Positions 1 to 5,902 of a DNA stretch of 6,741 bases are shown piece by piece. Location: NCBI GenBank assembly GCA_023417985.1, contig JAEZDV010000090.1, positions 1-6,741 on the forward strand. The letters run 5' to 3'. The notes below the pieces were generated by a model. That model was not told the DNA's origin, ran no database searches, and was given only the letters and a program-made list of their open reading frames with translations. This stretch comes from Actinomycetes bacterium. GTDB taxonomy: Bacteria > Actinomycetota > Actinomycetes > Mycobacteriales > Mycobacteriaceae. Each line of letters opens with the position of its first letter. Within the stretch, counting starts at the first letter, position 1. A program made the translations under genes and the position numbers.

Positions 1-1340
1 ATGACCCCGAGGGCGAACATCGCGTCAGCGACCTTCACGAAGCCCGCGATGTTGGCACCGTGGATGTAGTCGCCCGGCTTACCGTACTCGGCCGCCGTCT
101 CGACACACCGGCTGTGGATGTCGCGCATGATGCGGGCGAGACGCTCGTCGGTGTAGTCGAAGTGCCACGAATCGCGCGACGCGTTCTGCTGCATCTCCAG
201 CGCGGAGGTGGCGACACCACCAGCATTGGCGGCCTTGCCCGGTGCGAAGGCCACGCCGGCGTCGCGGAACACCGCGATACCGCCGGGAGTCGTGGGCATG
301 TTGGCGCCCTCGGCGACGACCTTCACACCGTTGTTGACCAGGACCTTCGCCGAGTTCTCGTCCAGCTCGTTCTGGGTGGCACACGGCAGCGCGATGTCGC
401 AGGGGACGTTCCAGATGTTGCCACCCGGGTAGAAGTCCGCATCGCCACGCTCGTCGACATACTCTGAGATGCGTCCGCGCCGGACTTCCTTGATCTCCTT
501 GAGCAGTTCCACGTCGATGCCCTTGGGGTCGACGATGTATCCCGACGAGTCGGAGCACGCGACCACGGTGCCACCGAGCTGGTGGATCTTCTCGATCGCG
601 TAGATCGCGACGTTTCCGGAACCGGAGACGACGGCGGTGCGGCCCTCGACGGACGTCCCGGCGTGCTTTGCCATCTCGGCGACGAAGTACGCGGCACCGT
701 AGCCGGTCGCTTCCCTGCGGACCTGCGACCCACCCCAGGTGATGCCCTTGCCCGTCAGCACACCCGACTCGTACGAGTTGGTCAGGCGCTTGTACTGGCC
801 GAACAGGTAGCCGATCTCGCGACCGCCGACGCCGATGTCGCCGGCCGGTACGTCGGTGTACTCACCGATGTGGCGGTGCAACTCGGTCATGAACGACTGG
901 CAGAAGCGCATGATCTCCTGCTCGGAGCGACCCTTGGGGTCGAAGTCCGAACCGCCCTTGCCGCCGCCGATCGGCAGACCGGTGAGGGCGTTCTTGAAGA
1001 TCTGCTCGAAGCCGAGGAATTTGACGATTCCGAGGTTCACGCTGGGATGGAAGCGGAGTCCGCCCTTGTAGGGGCCGAGCACGCTGTTGTACTGCACGCG
1101 GAAACCGCGGTTGACGTGCACCTGACCGTGGTCGTCGATCCACGGCACGCGGAAGATGATCTGGCGCTCGGGCTCGCACAGCCGCTCGATGAGACCGGAT
1201 TCGAAGTAGCCCGGGTGGCGCTCGAGCACGACGTGCAGGGACTCGAACACTTCGGCCGCAGCCTGGTGGAACTCAGGCTCGCCCGCGTTCCGGGCCTTGA
1301 CCTGCTCGTAAATCTCTGCGATGCGGTCCGAAGTCGACAC
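1..1340 (-). CDS. gdhA: NADP-specific glutamate dehydrogenase (3'-partial, only last codon and stop missing)
   Basis: This enzyme catalyses reversible reductive amination of 2-oxoglutarate with ammonia to glutamate, using NADPH, in the cytoplasm. The reading frame runs from a GTG at 1340 and ends VADAMFALGV plus two bases of a further codon. E. coli GdhA ends in a very similar way (GVI-stop), so the protein is about 447 residues, the usual length for hexameric class I enzymes. Visible motifs are the substrate-binding GPYKGGLR (Lys92), the catalytic lysine in PIGGGKGGSDFDPKG (Lys128), the catalytic aspartate in PAGDIGVGGREIG (Asp168), and the Rossmann loop GSGNVA (about 240-245). These are followed by ACSDSSG, where the serine pattern matches NADP-dependent members. 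No ATG fits the N-terminus. The GTG is preceded by AGGTAGG at suitable spacing, and the translation begins VSTSDRIAEIYEQV. Identification is very firm; the start is likely. A long non-coding leader separates it from bsh, so it probably has its own promoter. Confidence 0.97.
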   Translation of the reverse strand, partial: MSTSDRIAEIYEQVKARNAGEPEFHQAAAEVFESLHVVLERHPGYFESGLIERLCEPERQIIFRVPWIDDHGQVHVNRGFRVQYNSVLGPYKGGLRFHPSVNLGIVKFLGFEQIFKNALTGLPIGGGKGGSDFDPKGRSEQEIMRFCQSFMTELHRHIGEYTDVPAGDIGVGGREIGYLFGQYKRLTNSYESGVLTGKGITWGGSQVRREATGYGAAYFVAEMAKHAGTSVEGRTAVVSGSGNVAIYAIEKIHQLGGTVVACSDSSGYIVDPKGIDVELLKEIKEVRRGRISEYVDERGDADFYPGGNIWNVPCDIALPCATQNELDENSAKVLVNNGVKVVAEGANMPTTPGGIAVFRDAGVAFAPGKAANAGGVATSALEMQQNASRDSWHFDYTDERLARIMRDIHSRCVETAAEYGKPGDYIHGANIAGFVKVADAMFALGV

Positions 1341-1343
1341 GCT

Positions 1344-1350
1344 ACCTACC
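1344..1350 (-). promoter_or_regulatory. Ribosome binding site for gdhA
   Basis: Read on the minus strand this is AGGTAGG, followed by three bases and then the GTG at 1340. It is the only purine-rich Shine-Dalgarno-like element near the N-terminus of the conserved protein. It is the reason for choosing this GTG over the in-frame GTG at 1373. Confidence 0.55.
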
Positions 1351-1389
1351 TGACTGTGAGGATTCTGTAACACGGCATTTACCACCAGA

Positions 1390-1395
1390 ACTATA
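1390..1395 (-). promoter_or_regulatory. Possible -10 element upstream of gdhA
   Basis: The minus strand reads TATAGT, the most AT-rich hexamer in the leader, about 50 bases upstream of the gdhA GTG. I see no convincing -35 hexamer 16 to 18 bases further upstream (AACAGC is the best there). This is therefore only a candidate, perhaps for an activated promoter. Confidence 0.25.
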
Positions 1396-1489
1396 AGACG
1401 TGACACGGGAGTGCTGTTAGCTCGGGCCGCAGGTGGGAGCGAAAACACAGGGTGTCGGGAGCCTGCTCGGCCGGAAAAGCGCAGGCAGT

Positions 1490-1509
1490 GGGATAGGGGT
1501 ACCCATCCC
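1490..1509. repeat. Compact GC-rich stem-loop
   Basis: GGGAT and GGG pair with CCC and ATCCC around a GTA loop, leaving one bulged A, within 20 bases. It lies between the 10-base inverted repeat and the possible gdhA promoter. Transcription from bsh towards gdhA would pass through it, so it may act as a terminator, but no T-tract follows on either strand. Confidence 0.4.
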
Positions 1510-1522
1510 GGCTCTCGTCCGA

Positions 1523-1578
1523 CGAGCACGGTTCAGGTGCGGACCGCGGCGATGTGCCGAGCGCGACCACCGTGCTCG
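1523..1578. repeat. Perfect 10-base inverted repeat with 36-base spacer
   Basis: CGAGCACGGT at 1523-1532 is matched exactly by its reverse complement ACCGTGCTCG at 1569-1578. The 36 bases between them are very GC-rich and include GCGGACCGC, so a branched RNA fold is possible on either strand. It could be part of the bsh 3' end, part of the gdhA leader, or a small RNA. The sequence alone does not decide. Confidence 0.55.
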
Positions 1579-1710
1579 GGTGGGTACCGGCACGCCGCGG
1601 CCAGGGGGCGCCGGGGCGGAGAGCAGTCGACAGCGGGTGCAGTCAGGGGTCAATATGGCCTTCCGCCACAGCCGCCCGGCAGGTCGGACGTACCGGGCCG
1701 CCGTACGGAG

Positions 1711-2682
1711 TCAGTTCTTCATGAGGATCTGCTGCTCCGTCATCAACGGGTACGACGCCAGGTTGGTTCCGTCCAGATCTTCATTGTGCATGTCCACGCC
1801 GGTGATCTGGCTGTTCTCGTACGTCCGGTAGTAGTAGATGCCTTTGTCGGTATTGCAGCACGACGAGTAGATGGTGATCTCGTACTTGTCCCCGAGCCGG
1901 ACGCATCCCCGCTGCTGTTCCACGGAACCCAGGATGTGGAAGAACTGGCTGATCGCCTCGGATTCCGAATGGCCGGACACCGAATTCACCTTCGTGAATG
2001 CGGCTTTGACGAAGCGCGACATCGAGGACAGGTCGCCCGGCAATCCGATCGCTCCGAGTCCGCGGCTGTACACATCGAAATCGATTCCCTTCGAGAAATG
2101 CGGCTCCGGCGGGTCGATGGACAAATTCATATAGTTGTTGATATTGAACAACTGGATATCGAAGGTCGGATTGTTGGTGAGGACCTGGATCGGATTGTCG
2201 TGCACCTTCAGGCCTTCGGCAACGGACTCCACCGAGATGGACTCGGTTCGGTCGGAGATGATCCAGTGCAGCGGTGACGGCGGAAACTCGGCGCTGAACG
2301 CGGTGTCGACGATGCGCACATCCGCCAGTGCGCCTCGCGCCTCGGCGACGGTCTCGAACTGCCCGAGGACCCACGGGATGAATTCGAAGGAGGCGATATT
2401 CGTCCCGTCATCGGAGGTGGGTTTGTAGTCGGCATTGCCGGGAAAATTCAGTCCCGCCATGCTCAAACCCTTTTCGTTGGTCGCGTCGTAATACAGCGGG
2501 TAGCCGTCGGCAACCGTCGCCATCCCGATCAGGGCATGGTGCGTACTCTGCGCGGGCACATGCCGAAACTCGAAGGGGAATTTTCGCGGCGTGACCGTGA
2601 CCGCTTCATGGTAGGAGTATTCGAGGTCCAGGTTCCGGCCGAAGTAGTGATCCTGGGCGACGTAGTTGGCGGCTGTGCACAT
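1711..2682 (-). CDS. bsh: Bile salt hydrolase / choloylglycine hydrolase
   Basis: This Ntn-hydrolase cleaves the amide bond of glycine- or taurine-conjugated bile acids, releasing free bile acid and the amino acid. The 323-residue protein begins MCTAANYVAQ. Removal of Met leaves Cys2 as the N-terminal nucleophile, which rules out earlier in-frame starts. Other family residues are seen: FGRNLD (Arg16, Asp19), NEKGLSMAGLNFP (Asn79, where penicillin V acylases usually have Tyr), VLTNNPTF (Asn170/171), GLPGDLSSMSRF (Arg223), and a C-terminal GIYYYRTYENSQITGVDM. No signal peptide is present, so it is cytoplasmic. GGAGGT lies six bases before the ATG. From memory the protein is strikingly close to Listeria and other Firmicutes bile salt hydrolases. 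The gene uses AAT, TAT, TTG and CGA codons more than its neighbours, and 27 of 60 bases at 2101-2160 are G or C. Penicillin V acylase activity is the main alternative. Confidence 0.93.
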   Translation of the reverse strand: MCTAANYVAQDHYFGRNLDLEYSYHEAVTVTPRKFPFEFRHVPAQSTHHALIGMATVADGYPLYYDATNEKGLSMAGLNFPGNADYKPTSDDGTNIASFEFIPWVLGQFETVAEARGALADVRIVDTAFSAEFPPSPLHWIISDRTESISVESVAEGLKVHDNPIQVLTNNPTFDIQLFNINNYMNLSIDPPEPHFSKGIDFDVYSRGLGAIGLPGDLSSMSRFVKAAFTKVNSVSGHSESEAISQFFHILGSVEQQRGCVRLGDKYEITIYSSCCNTDKGIYYYRTYENSQITGVDMHNEDLDGTNLASYPLMTEQQILMKN

Positions 2683-2688
2683 CTGACT

Positions 2689-2694
2689 ACCTCC
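2689..2694 (-). promoter_or_regulatory. Strong ribosome binding site for bsh
   Basis: The minus strand reads GGAGGT, six bases before the ATG at 2682. It confirms that translation starts at Met-Cys. The longer frame reaching up to 2769 would bury the catalytic cysteine. Confidence 0.85.
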
Positions 2695-2929
2695 GAACTC
2701 TCGCGGTCTACCCCCAAGCCCTGACGGAGGCGAGGAGACACGCTTCACGTTCGCTTCGGATCGATGCACGCGAAGAACGAGAACTCAGGCGCCCATCGGT
2801 GTCCGACGCGTAGTGCGCGGATTCACCGTATCCGAGTAGGTACGTCTCCATGTGAGGTTCGGACGTACTGGGCATCTCCGGTGGCGGTGTCCGGATGGCG
2901 CGTGGCGAGGGGACCGCGAAAGAAGAACA

Positions 2930-2951
2930 CTTCGCCCCCCGGGGGGCGAAG
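2930..2951 (-). terminator. Perfect 22-base palindrome, probable terminator of the tRNA-Arg transcript
   Basis: The half site CTTCGCCCCCC is followed directly by its exact reverse complement. In RNA this gives a stem of about nine pairs closed by the central bases. On the minus strand the next bases read TGTTCTTCTTT, a pyrimidine- and T-rich tail, as in an intrinsic terminator. On the plus strand the tail is only GCTTTC. It lies about 90 bases after the tRNA, so it would end that transcript before bsh. A palindromic protein-binding site is the alternative. Confidence 0.5.
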
Positions 2952-2971
2952 GCTTTCGATGGTGCATCTCT

Positions 2972-3013
2972 GGTGCGCCTTCGTGGATCTTGTTCGAACC
3001 CTGCAGGCGCACC
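2972..3013. repeat. 8-base inverted repeat with 26-base loop
   Basis: GGTGCGCC at 2972-2979 pairs exactly with GGCGCACC at 3006-3013. The loop contains TTCGAAC, which resembles a tRNA T-loop but lacks a T-stem. It may be part of the tRNA trailer that is removed during processing. Confidence 0.4.
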
Positions 3014-3028
3014 CCGGCCGGAGGCCGG
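3014..3028. repeat. GC-rich hairpin just after the tRNA 3' end
   Basis: CCGGCC and GGCCGG form six G-C pairs around a three-base loop. It starts about 12 bases beyond the tRNA discriminator on the minus strand, so it lies in the trailer and may stop trimming or aid termination. No T-run follows. Confidence 0.4.
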
Positions 3029-3039
3029 CAGTGCCACAG

Positions 3040-3113
3040 TGCCCCCGGCAGGAATCGAACCTGCGACCTAGATATTAGAAGGCTCTTGCTCTATCCAACT
3101 GAGCTACGGAGGC
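3040..3113 (-). tRNA. tRNA-Arg (anticodon TCT)
   Basis: The 74 bases fold as a cloverleaf: a 7-pair acceptor (GCCTCCG with CGGGGGC, one T-G pair), a D-arm GCTC/GAGC with a 9-base loop, an anticodon loop CTTCTAA with TCT at 3077-3079, a 5-base variable loop, a perfect T-arm GCAGG/CCTGC with loop TTCGATT, and discriminator A. CCA is not encoded. It would read AGA and AGG arginine codons, which are rare in such genomes. The anticodon stem is odd: AGAGC faces TATCT, so only three outer pairs form and the two nearest the loop (positions 30-40 and 31-39) are G-A and C-U. It may be a working tRNA with a weak stem or a decaying copy. Confidence 0.88.
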
Positions 3114-3122
3114 GCGGCCAGA

Positions 3123-3153
3123 ATCTTAACGGCTCGACGGGCGTCTGTGTGCA
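3123..3153 (-). promoter_or_regulatory. Probable promoter of tRNA-Arg
   Basis: The minus strand reads TAAGAT at 3123-3128, a good -10 hexamer ending nine bases before the mature tRNA. TGCACA at 3148-3153 matches four of six -35 consensus bases, with a rather long 19-base spacer. The whole element fits in the short gap after the dedA stop. Confidence 0.45.
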
Positions 3154-3160
3154 GGGACCC

Positions 3161-3844
3161 CTACTGGGCATTGCGGGCAGGTCCGGGTTTATTGCCCTCC
3201 GGCTCGGACTCGGGATCGCGTTCGGCAGGAGCGACGCGCGGGATATCCACTTCGTCGTGGCGGAGCCGCTGCATCACGTGGTCGATCCCGATACCCAGGA
3301 CGACGGCCACGCAGACGGAGATGACGGCGCCGAGCAACGGCTGCGATTCGAACCAGCCGCCGACGAGCCGCCCCATCAACGACGAGTACAGGGCCCACGT
3401 GACCCCGCCGAGAACGGTCAGCGGGACGAACTTCCTACGCGGATATCCGGTTGCCCCGGCCGTCATGTTCACGGCGATCCGGCCGATCGGGATGTACCGG
3501 GCGGTGAGGATGACCGCCGCGCCGCGTTTGTCGAGTCCGCGGCGGGCCCACGCGAACGCGGCCTTGCCCTTGGGGGTCCGCATCCACCGGAAGCGCTCCG
3601 TGCCGACCCGCTTACCGATCGTGTACGCAATGTTGTCGCCGGTGATCGCTCCGACCGCGGCGATCACGATGATGGCGGCCAGATAGGGCCGACCGGTCGA
3701 TCCCGACAGGGAGGCAAGGGTGACGAGCACCGTCTCGCTGGGGACGGGCGGGAAGAAGCCGTCGACGACGCACACCACGAGGAGCAGCGGGTAGACCCAC
3801 AGCGCACCCGCTTGGCCGGTAATGAATTCGTTGATCACTTGCAT
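3161..3844 (-). CDS. DedA-family (SNARE-associated/VTT domain) inner membrane protein
   Basis: The 227-residue protein has the family signatures: FFPPVPSE (Glu37) after the first hydrophobic segment, then GDNIAYTIGKRVG (Asp70), and LTARYIPIGR (Arg115, Arg122) followed by NMTAGATG. Hydrophobic stretches lie at about 16-34, 54-75, 108-125, 139-160 and 168-190. DedA proteins are linked to membrane homeostasis, and some act in phospholipid or undecaprenyl phosphate flipping; which lipid this one handles cannot be told. The last 35 residues form a charged, proline-rich tail that is probably cytoplasmic. The ATG has no good Shine-Dalgarno; GGGAG lies 14 bases upstream, too far to be typical. No earlier start fits before an in-frame stop at 3884-3886. 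It follows the response regulator by 97 bases on the same strand, so it may have its own promoter or be read through. Family assignment is firm, function is not. Confidence 0.92.
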   Translation of the reverse strand: MQVINEFITGQAGALWVYPLLLVVCVVDGFFPPVPSETVLVTLASLSGSTGRPYLAAIIVIAAVGAITGDNIAYTIGKRVGTERFRWMRTPKGKAAFAWARRGLDKRGAAVILTARYIPIGRIAVNMTAGATGYPRRKFVPLTVLGGVTWALYSSLMGRLVGGWFESQPLLGAVISVCVAVVLGIGIDHVMQRLRHDEVDIPRVAPAERDPESEPEGNKPGPARNAQ

Positions 3845-3941
3845 GGGCTGGTGGTGTGCTCCCGTCTGGTCCAGCGAACTTGCTCACTCCACGGTATGCG
3901 CTCGACGCGAAGAGCGGGACACGCTGCGATGACCCGGCTGC

Positions 3942-4583
3942 TCATACCACGAGTCCGGCGCGGAAGGCGGTCAGTGCCGCCTCGACCCGGTTGCGGGTGC
4001 CGAGCTTGGTGAACACCGCGGAAATATGGGTCTTGACCGTGGTTTCGCTCAAGAACAGACGGCCCGCGATGTCGGCGTTGGATGCGCCCGTCGCAAGTAC
4101 CTTCAAGACGTCGCGCTCGCGTTCGGACAGTTTGGTCAGCTCTGTCACGGCCTGCGGTGGGACGGCCTCTCGGCGGTGCGCCACGATGCGGCGCAGAGAA
4201 TCCTCGCTGAAGAGAGTGTTGCCGGCAGCGACTGCACGCACCGACTGGTGAAACGTGTGCGGCGGTTCGTCCTTACTGAGAAAGCTGTGTGCCCCTGCCG
4301 CGACGGCTTGGACGACGAGATCGTCGACGTCCATCGCCGTCATGGCGATCACCCGGGGCGGGTGCGGCATCGACATCAGTTGCCGAGTCGCGTCGAGACC
4401 GCCGACGCGGCGCATCTTGAGATCCATCAGCACCACGTGCGGTGAGAATCTGTGGACGGCCGCGGGAACCCGGTCGCCGTCGTCGACGTCGCCGACGACC
4501 ACGATGTCGTCGGTTGCGGCGAAGATGTCGCTGACTCCGCGCCGTACGAACGGATCGTCGTCGACGACAAGCACGGTGATCAT
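3942..4583 (-). CDS. NarL/FixJ-type response regulator with LuxR DNA-binding domain
   Basis: The 213-residue cytoplasmic protein has an N-terminal receiver (about 1-120) with acidic residues Asp8-Asp10, phospho-acceptor Asp54 in VVLMDLKM, Thr82 in VIAMTAMD and Lys104 in FLSKDE. A short linker leads to a LuxR-type helix-turn-helix from about 152 (LSERERDVLKVLATGASNADIAGRLFLSETTVKTHISAVFTKL). It would be phosphorylated by the kinase encoded 77 bases upstream and then bind DNA as a dimer. After the phospho-acceptor it reads KMRRVGG, where the usual proline is replaced by arginine. I chose the ATG at 4583 because MITVLVVDDD is the normal receiver start. GTG codons at 4598 and 4604 are also possible and would add five or seven residues. 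No start has a strong ribosome binding site. Its target genes cannot be read from the sequence; the divergent plus-strand gene is a candidate. Confidence 0.93.
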   Translation of the reverse strand: MITVLVVDDDPFVRRGVSDIFAATDDIVVVGDVDDGDRVPAAVHRFSPHVVLMDLKMRRVGGLDATRQLMSMPHPPRVIAMTAMDVDDLVVQAVAAGAHSFLSKDEPPHTFHQSVRAVAAGNTLFSEDSLRRIVAHRREAVPPQAVTELTKLSERERDVLKVLATGASNADIAGRLFLSETTVKTHISAVFTKLGTRNRVEAALTAFRAGLVV

Positions 4584-4638
4584 TTCGGCAGCGCACACGG
4601 GCACGAGCCTAGATCCCGCCCGGACAGTGGGTCACCAG

Positions 4639-4654
4639 CCTGTCTCGAGGCAGG
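4639..4654. repeat. Stem-forming inverted repeat between kinase and regulator genes
   Basis: CCTGTCTC faces GAGGCAGG, giving eight pairs with one T-G, centred on the CTCGAG site. It lies in the gap between the kinase stop and the regulator start, so it may tune the ratio of the two proteins by partial termination or RNA processing. No T-run follows. Confidence 0.3.
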
Positions 4655-4660
4655 GGCGTG

Positions 4661-5902
4661 TCAGGCGGACCAGGGCACCCAGCAATCCACCACGAACTCG
4701 TCACCCGTGACACCGGCCCGGAGCGTGCCCCCGATCTGACTCGCCTGCTCGGACAGGCCGGTCAGTCCGGTGCGCGACCCGATGGGCACGGTCGGCGGCA
4801 AGCTGCTGAGCTTGTTGCGCACGTCGATGCGGATGCCGTGTTCGGCGGCGCCGGTGATGGTGATGCGCACCGTTTGGTCCGAGGCGTACTTCTGGACGTT
4901 GGTGAGTGCTTCCTGCACCACCCGGTAGGTCACGTGTCCCGACACCGTGCCCACGTCTCCCGGCCGGAGGTCGGTGAACAACACCGTGTGCAACCCGGCG
5001 GCACGCGCGGACTGCACGAGCTCGGCCACGGCGTCGATGCCCTGATGGCTACTGGACCGTTGTGCCCCGGCAGTTCCTCGGAGGACACCGACGATGCTCC
5101 TGAGCTCGTCGAGGGCTTCGTGGGCGGTGCTGCGAATCATGGCGGCGGTATTGGCGGTCTTCTGCGGATCGTCGGAGCCACCGACCTGCAGGGCGCCCGC
5201 GAACAGAGAAATGCGACTCAGGCCCGCGGCGAGCGTGTCGTGCATGTCGCGGGCGATCCGGGTTCGTTCCTCGGTGCGGATCATCTCGTCGTGGATCGAT
5301 TCCGTCTCCGCCGTAGCCCGGTCGCGCACGTGCTCGGCGACGGTCAGTTGCGACCGGGTCTGCTCGAGCAGCGCGAGCACCACCACCACCGTCACGAGGG
5401 CCGCAGCGACCAACCAGGGGATCCACCACGTGACCTCCCACATCGGCTTGGGGGCGGTGTCCTCCGGGCGCATCGTGCCCATCGTGAGCACCGAGTTGTC
5501 GCGGGTGCGGTGCGCGTCGTAGGTGAGTGAAATACCGCACACGAAGAAGACCGCACCGGCGGCTCCGGCGAGTCGTCCGCTGCGTTCGGATTTGACCACG
5601 GCGTAGAGCGCGATGAGGGCGGCAGTGGCATCCGTGGAGAACAGCAGCGGTCCTAGCAGTGTGACGACCAGCACCGCCCAGGGGCGCCGGTGACGCAGAA
5701 CGAGAGCGCCCGCTGCGACGAGGCCCAGCACGAACCCGAGTGCGTAGTTCCATTCGGGAACCGTGTTCGAGTCCGACGAGAGTCCCAGAGTCAGGAACGT
5801 GCAGAACAGACTCAGTGTCACGGCAGCTGTGGTCCAGACGCGCCGCCGCCACACCGGGGGCCGCCGCAACTCCTGAGCGGAAGTAACCATCACCTCGTGC
5901 AC
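4661..5902 (-). CDS. Two-component sensor histidine kinase (HisKA_3, NarX/DesK-like)
   Basis: The 413-residue membrane kinase senses an unknown signal and phosphorylates the response regulator encoded after it. The N-terminal half has hydrophobic segments at about 24-41, 53-69, 75-90, 92-103, 111-127 and 161-179, with no large extracellular domain. A linker leads to the dimerisation and phospho-acceptor motif ARDMHDTLAAGLSRI (His221), typical of HisKA_3. The ATPase part shows the N box QEALTNVQKYA (Asn335), a degenerate G1 region (IRIDVRN) and the G2 loop GSRTGLTGLSEQASQIGG. I chose the GTG at 5902, which has GGAG nine bases upstream. ATG at 5890 is nearly as likely. The frame stays open to an ATG at 6079, but that start would extend across the divergent promoter region and adds a non-conserved arginine- and cysteine-rich stretch. 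The signal is probably something in or near the membrane, but that is inference. Confidence 0.92.
   Translation of the reverse strand: MHEVMVTSAQELRRPPVWRRRVWTTAAVTLSLFCTFLTLGLSSDSNTVPEWNYALGFVLGLVAAGALVLRHRRPWAVLVVTLLGPLLFSTDATAALIALYAVVKSERSGRLAGAAGAVFFVCGISLTYDAHRTRDNSVLTMGTMRPEDTAPKPMWEVTWWIPWLVAAALVTVVVVLALLEQTRSQLTVAEHVRDRATAETESIHDEMIRTEERTRIARDMHDTLAAGLSRISLFAGALQVGGSDDPQKTANTAAMIRSTAHEALDELRSIVGVLRGTAGAQRSSSHQGIDAVAELVQSARAAGLHTVLFTDLRPGDVGTVSGHVTYRVVQEALTNVQKYASDQTVRITITGAAEHGIRIDVRNKLSSLPPTVPIGSRTGLTGLSEQASQIGGTLRAGVTGDEFVVDCWVPWSA

Larger units (their letters stand above)
1341..1710. other. Non-coding stretch between bsh and gdhA, rich in inverted repeats
   Basis: No reading frame here shows a recognisable protein, a good ribosome binding site or conserved motifs. 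On the minus strand it is the 3' region of bsh and the 5' region of gdhA. It holds several inverted repeats: GCCTGC (1461-1466) with GCAGGC (1481-1486); GGGAT and GGG pairing with CCC and ATCCC within 1490-1509; a perfect 10-base repeat at 1523-1532 and 1569-1578; and CGTAC (1689-1693) with GTACG (1703-1707) just after the bsh stop. None is followed by a clear T-run, so none is a textbook intrinsic terminator. Confidence 0.6.
2683..3039. other. Non-coding stretch between tRNA-Arg and bsh
   Basis: Frames open through this stretch on both strands give arginine- and serine-rich translations typical of random high-GC DNA, and none has family motifs. From 2683 to about 2929 I see nothing beyond the bsh ribosome binding site and no convincing bsh promoter. 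From 2930 to 3028 there are three inverted repeats in a row: the 22-base palindrome, GGTGCGCC (2972-2979) with GGCGCACC (3006-3013), and CCGGCC (3014-3019) with GGCCGG (3023-3028). These follow the 3' end of the tRNA on the minus strand. Confidence 0.6.

Noticed and set aside
582..1370. A 262-codon plus-strand frame opposite gdhA.
   Set aside because: It is antisense to highly conserved glutamate dehydrogenase coding sequence and shows no motifs or ribosome binding site of its own.
1371..1420. A GlnR or AmtR nitrogen-control box upstream of gdhA.
   Set aside because: GTCAC occurs but is not followed at the right distance by a convincing second half, so I cannot support a specific regulator.
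1675..1683. CCCGGCAGG just beyond the bsh stop also occurs inside the tRNA 3' end (3044-3052), as a possible attachment-site repeat bounding a small island.
   Set aside because: Nine GC-rich bases are too short to exceed chance, the match does not extend to either side, and no integrase is present between the two copies.
2683..2769. A longer bsh start at 2769 adding 29 residues.
   Set aside because: The catalytic cysteine must become the N-terminal residue, and GGAGGT sits exactly before the Met-Cys start.
2972..3013. A second degenerate tRNA, suggested by TTCGAAC between 8-base complementary arms.
   Set aside because: There is no T-stem around the loop, no D-arm or anticodon arm, and the spacer is far too short for a tRNA.
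2852..4012. A 386-codon open frame on the plus strand across the tRNA and dedA.
   Set aside because: It is antisense to a clear tRNA and a clear DedA protein, its composition is Arg/Asp/Gly-rich low-meaning sequence, and such frames are common opposite high-GC genes.
4658..5530. A 290-codon plus-strand frame opposite the kinase gene.
   Set aside because: It is a His/Gly/Arg-rich shadow of the well-supported kinase frame with no recognisable domain.
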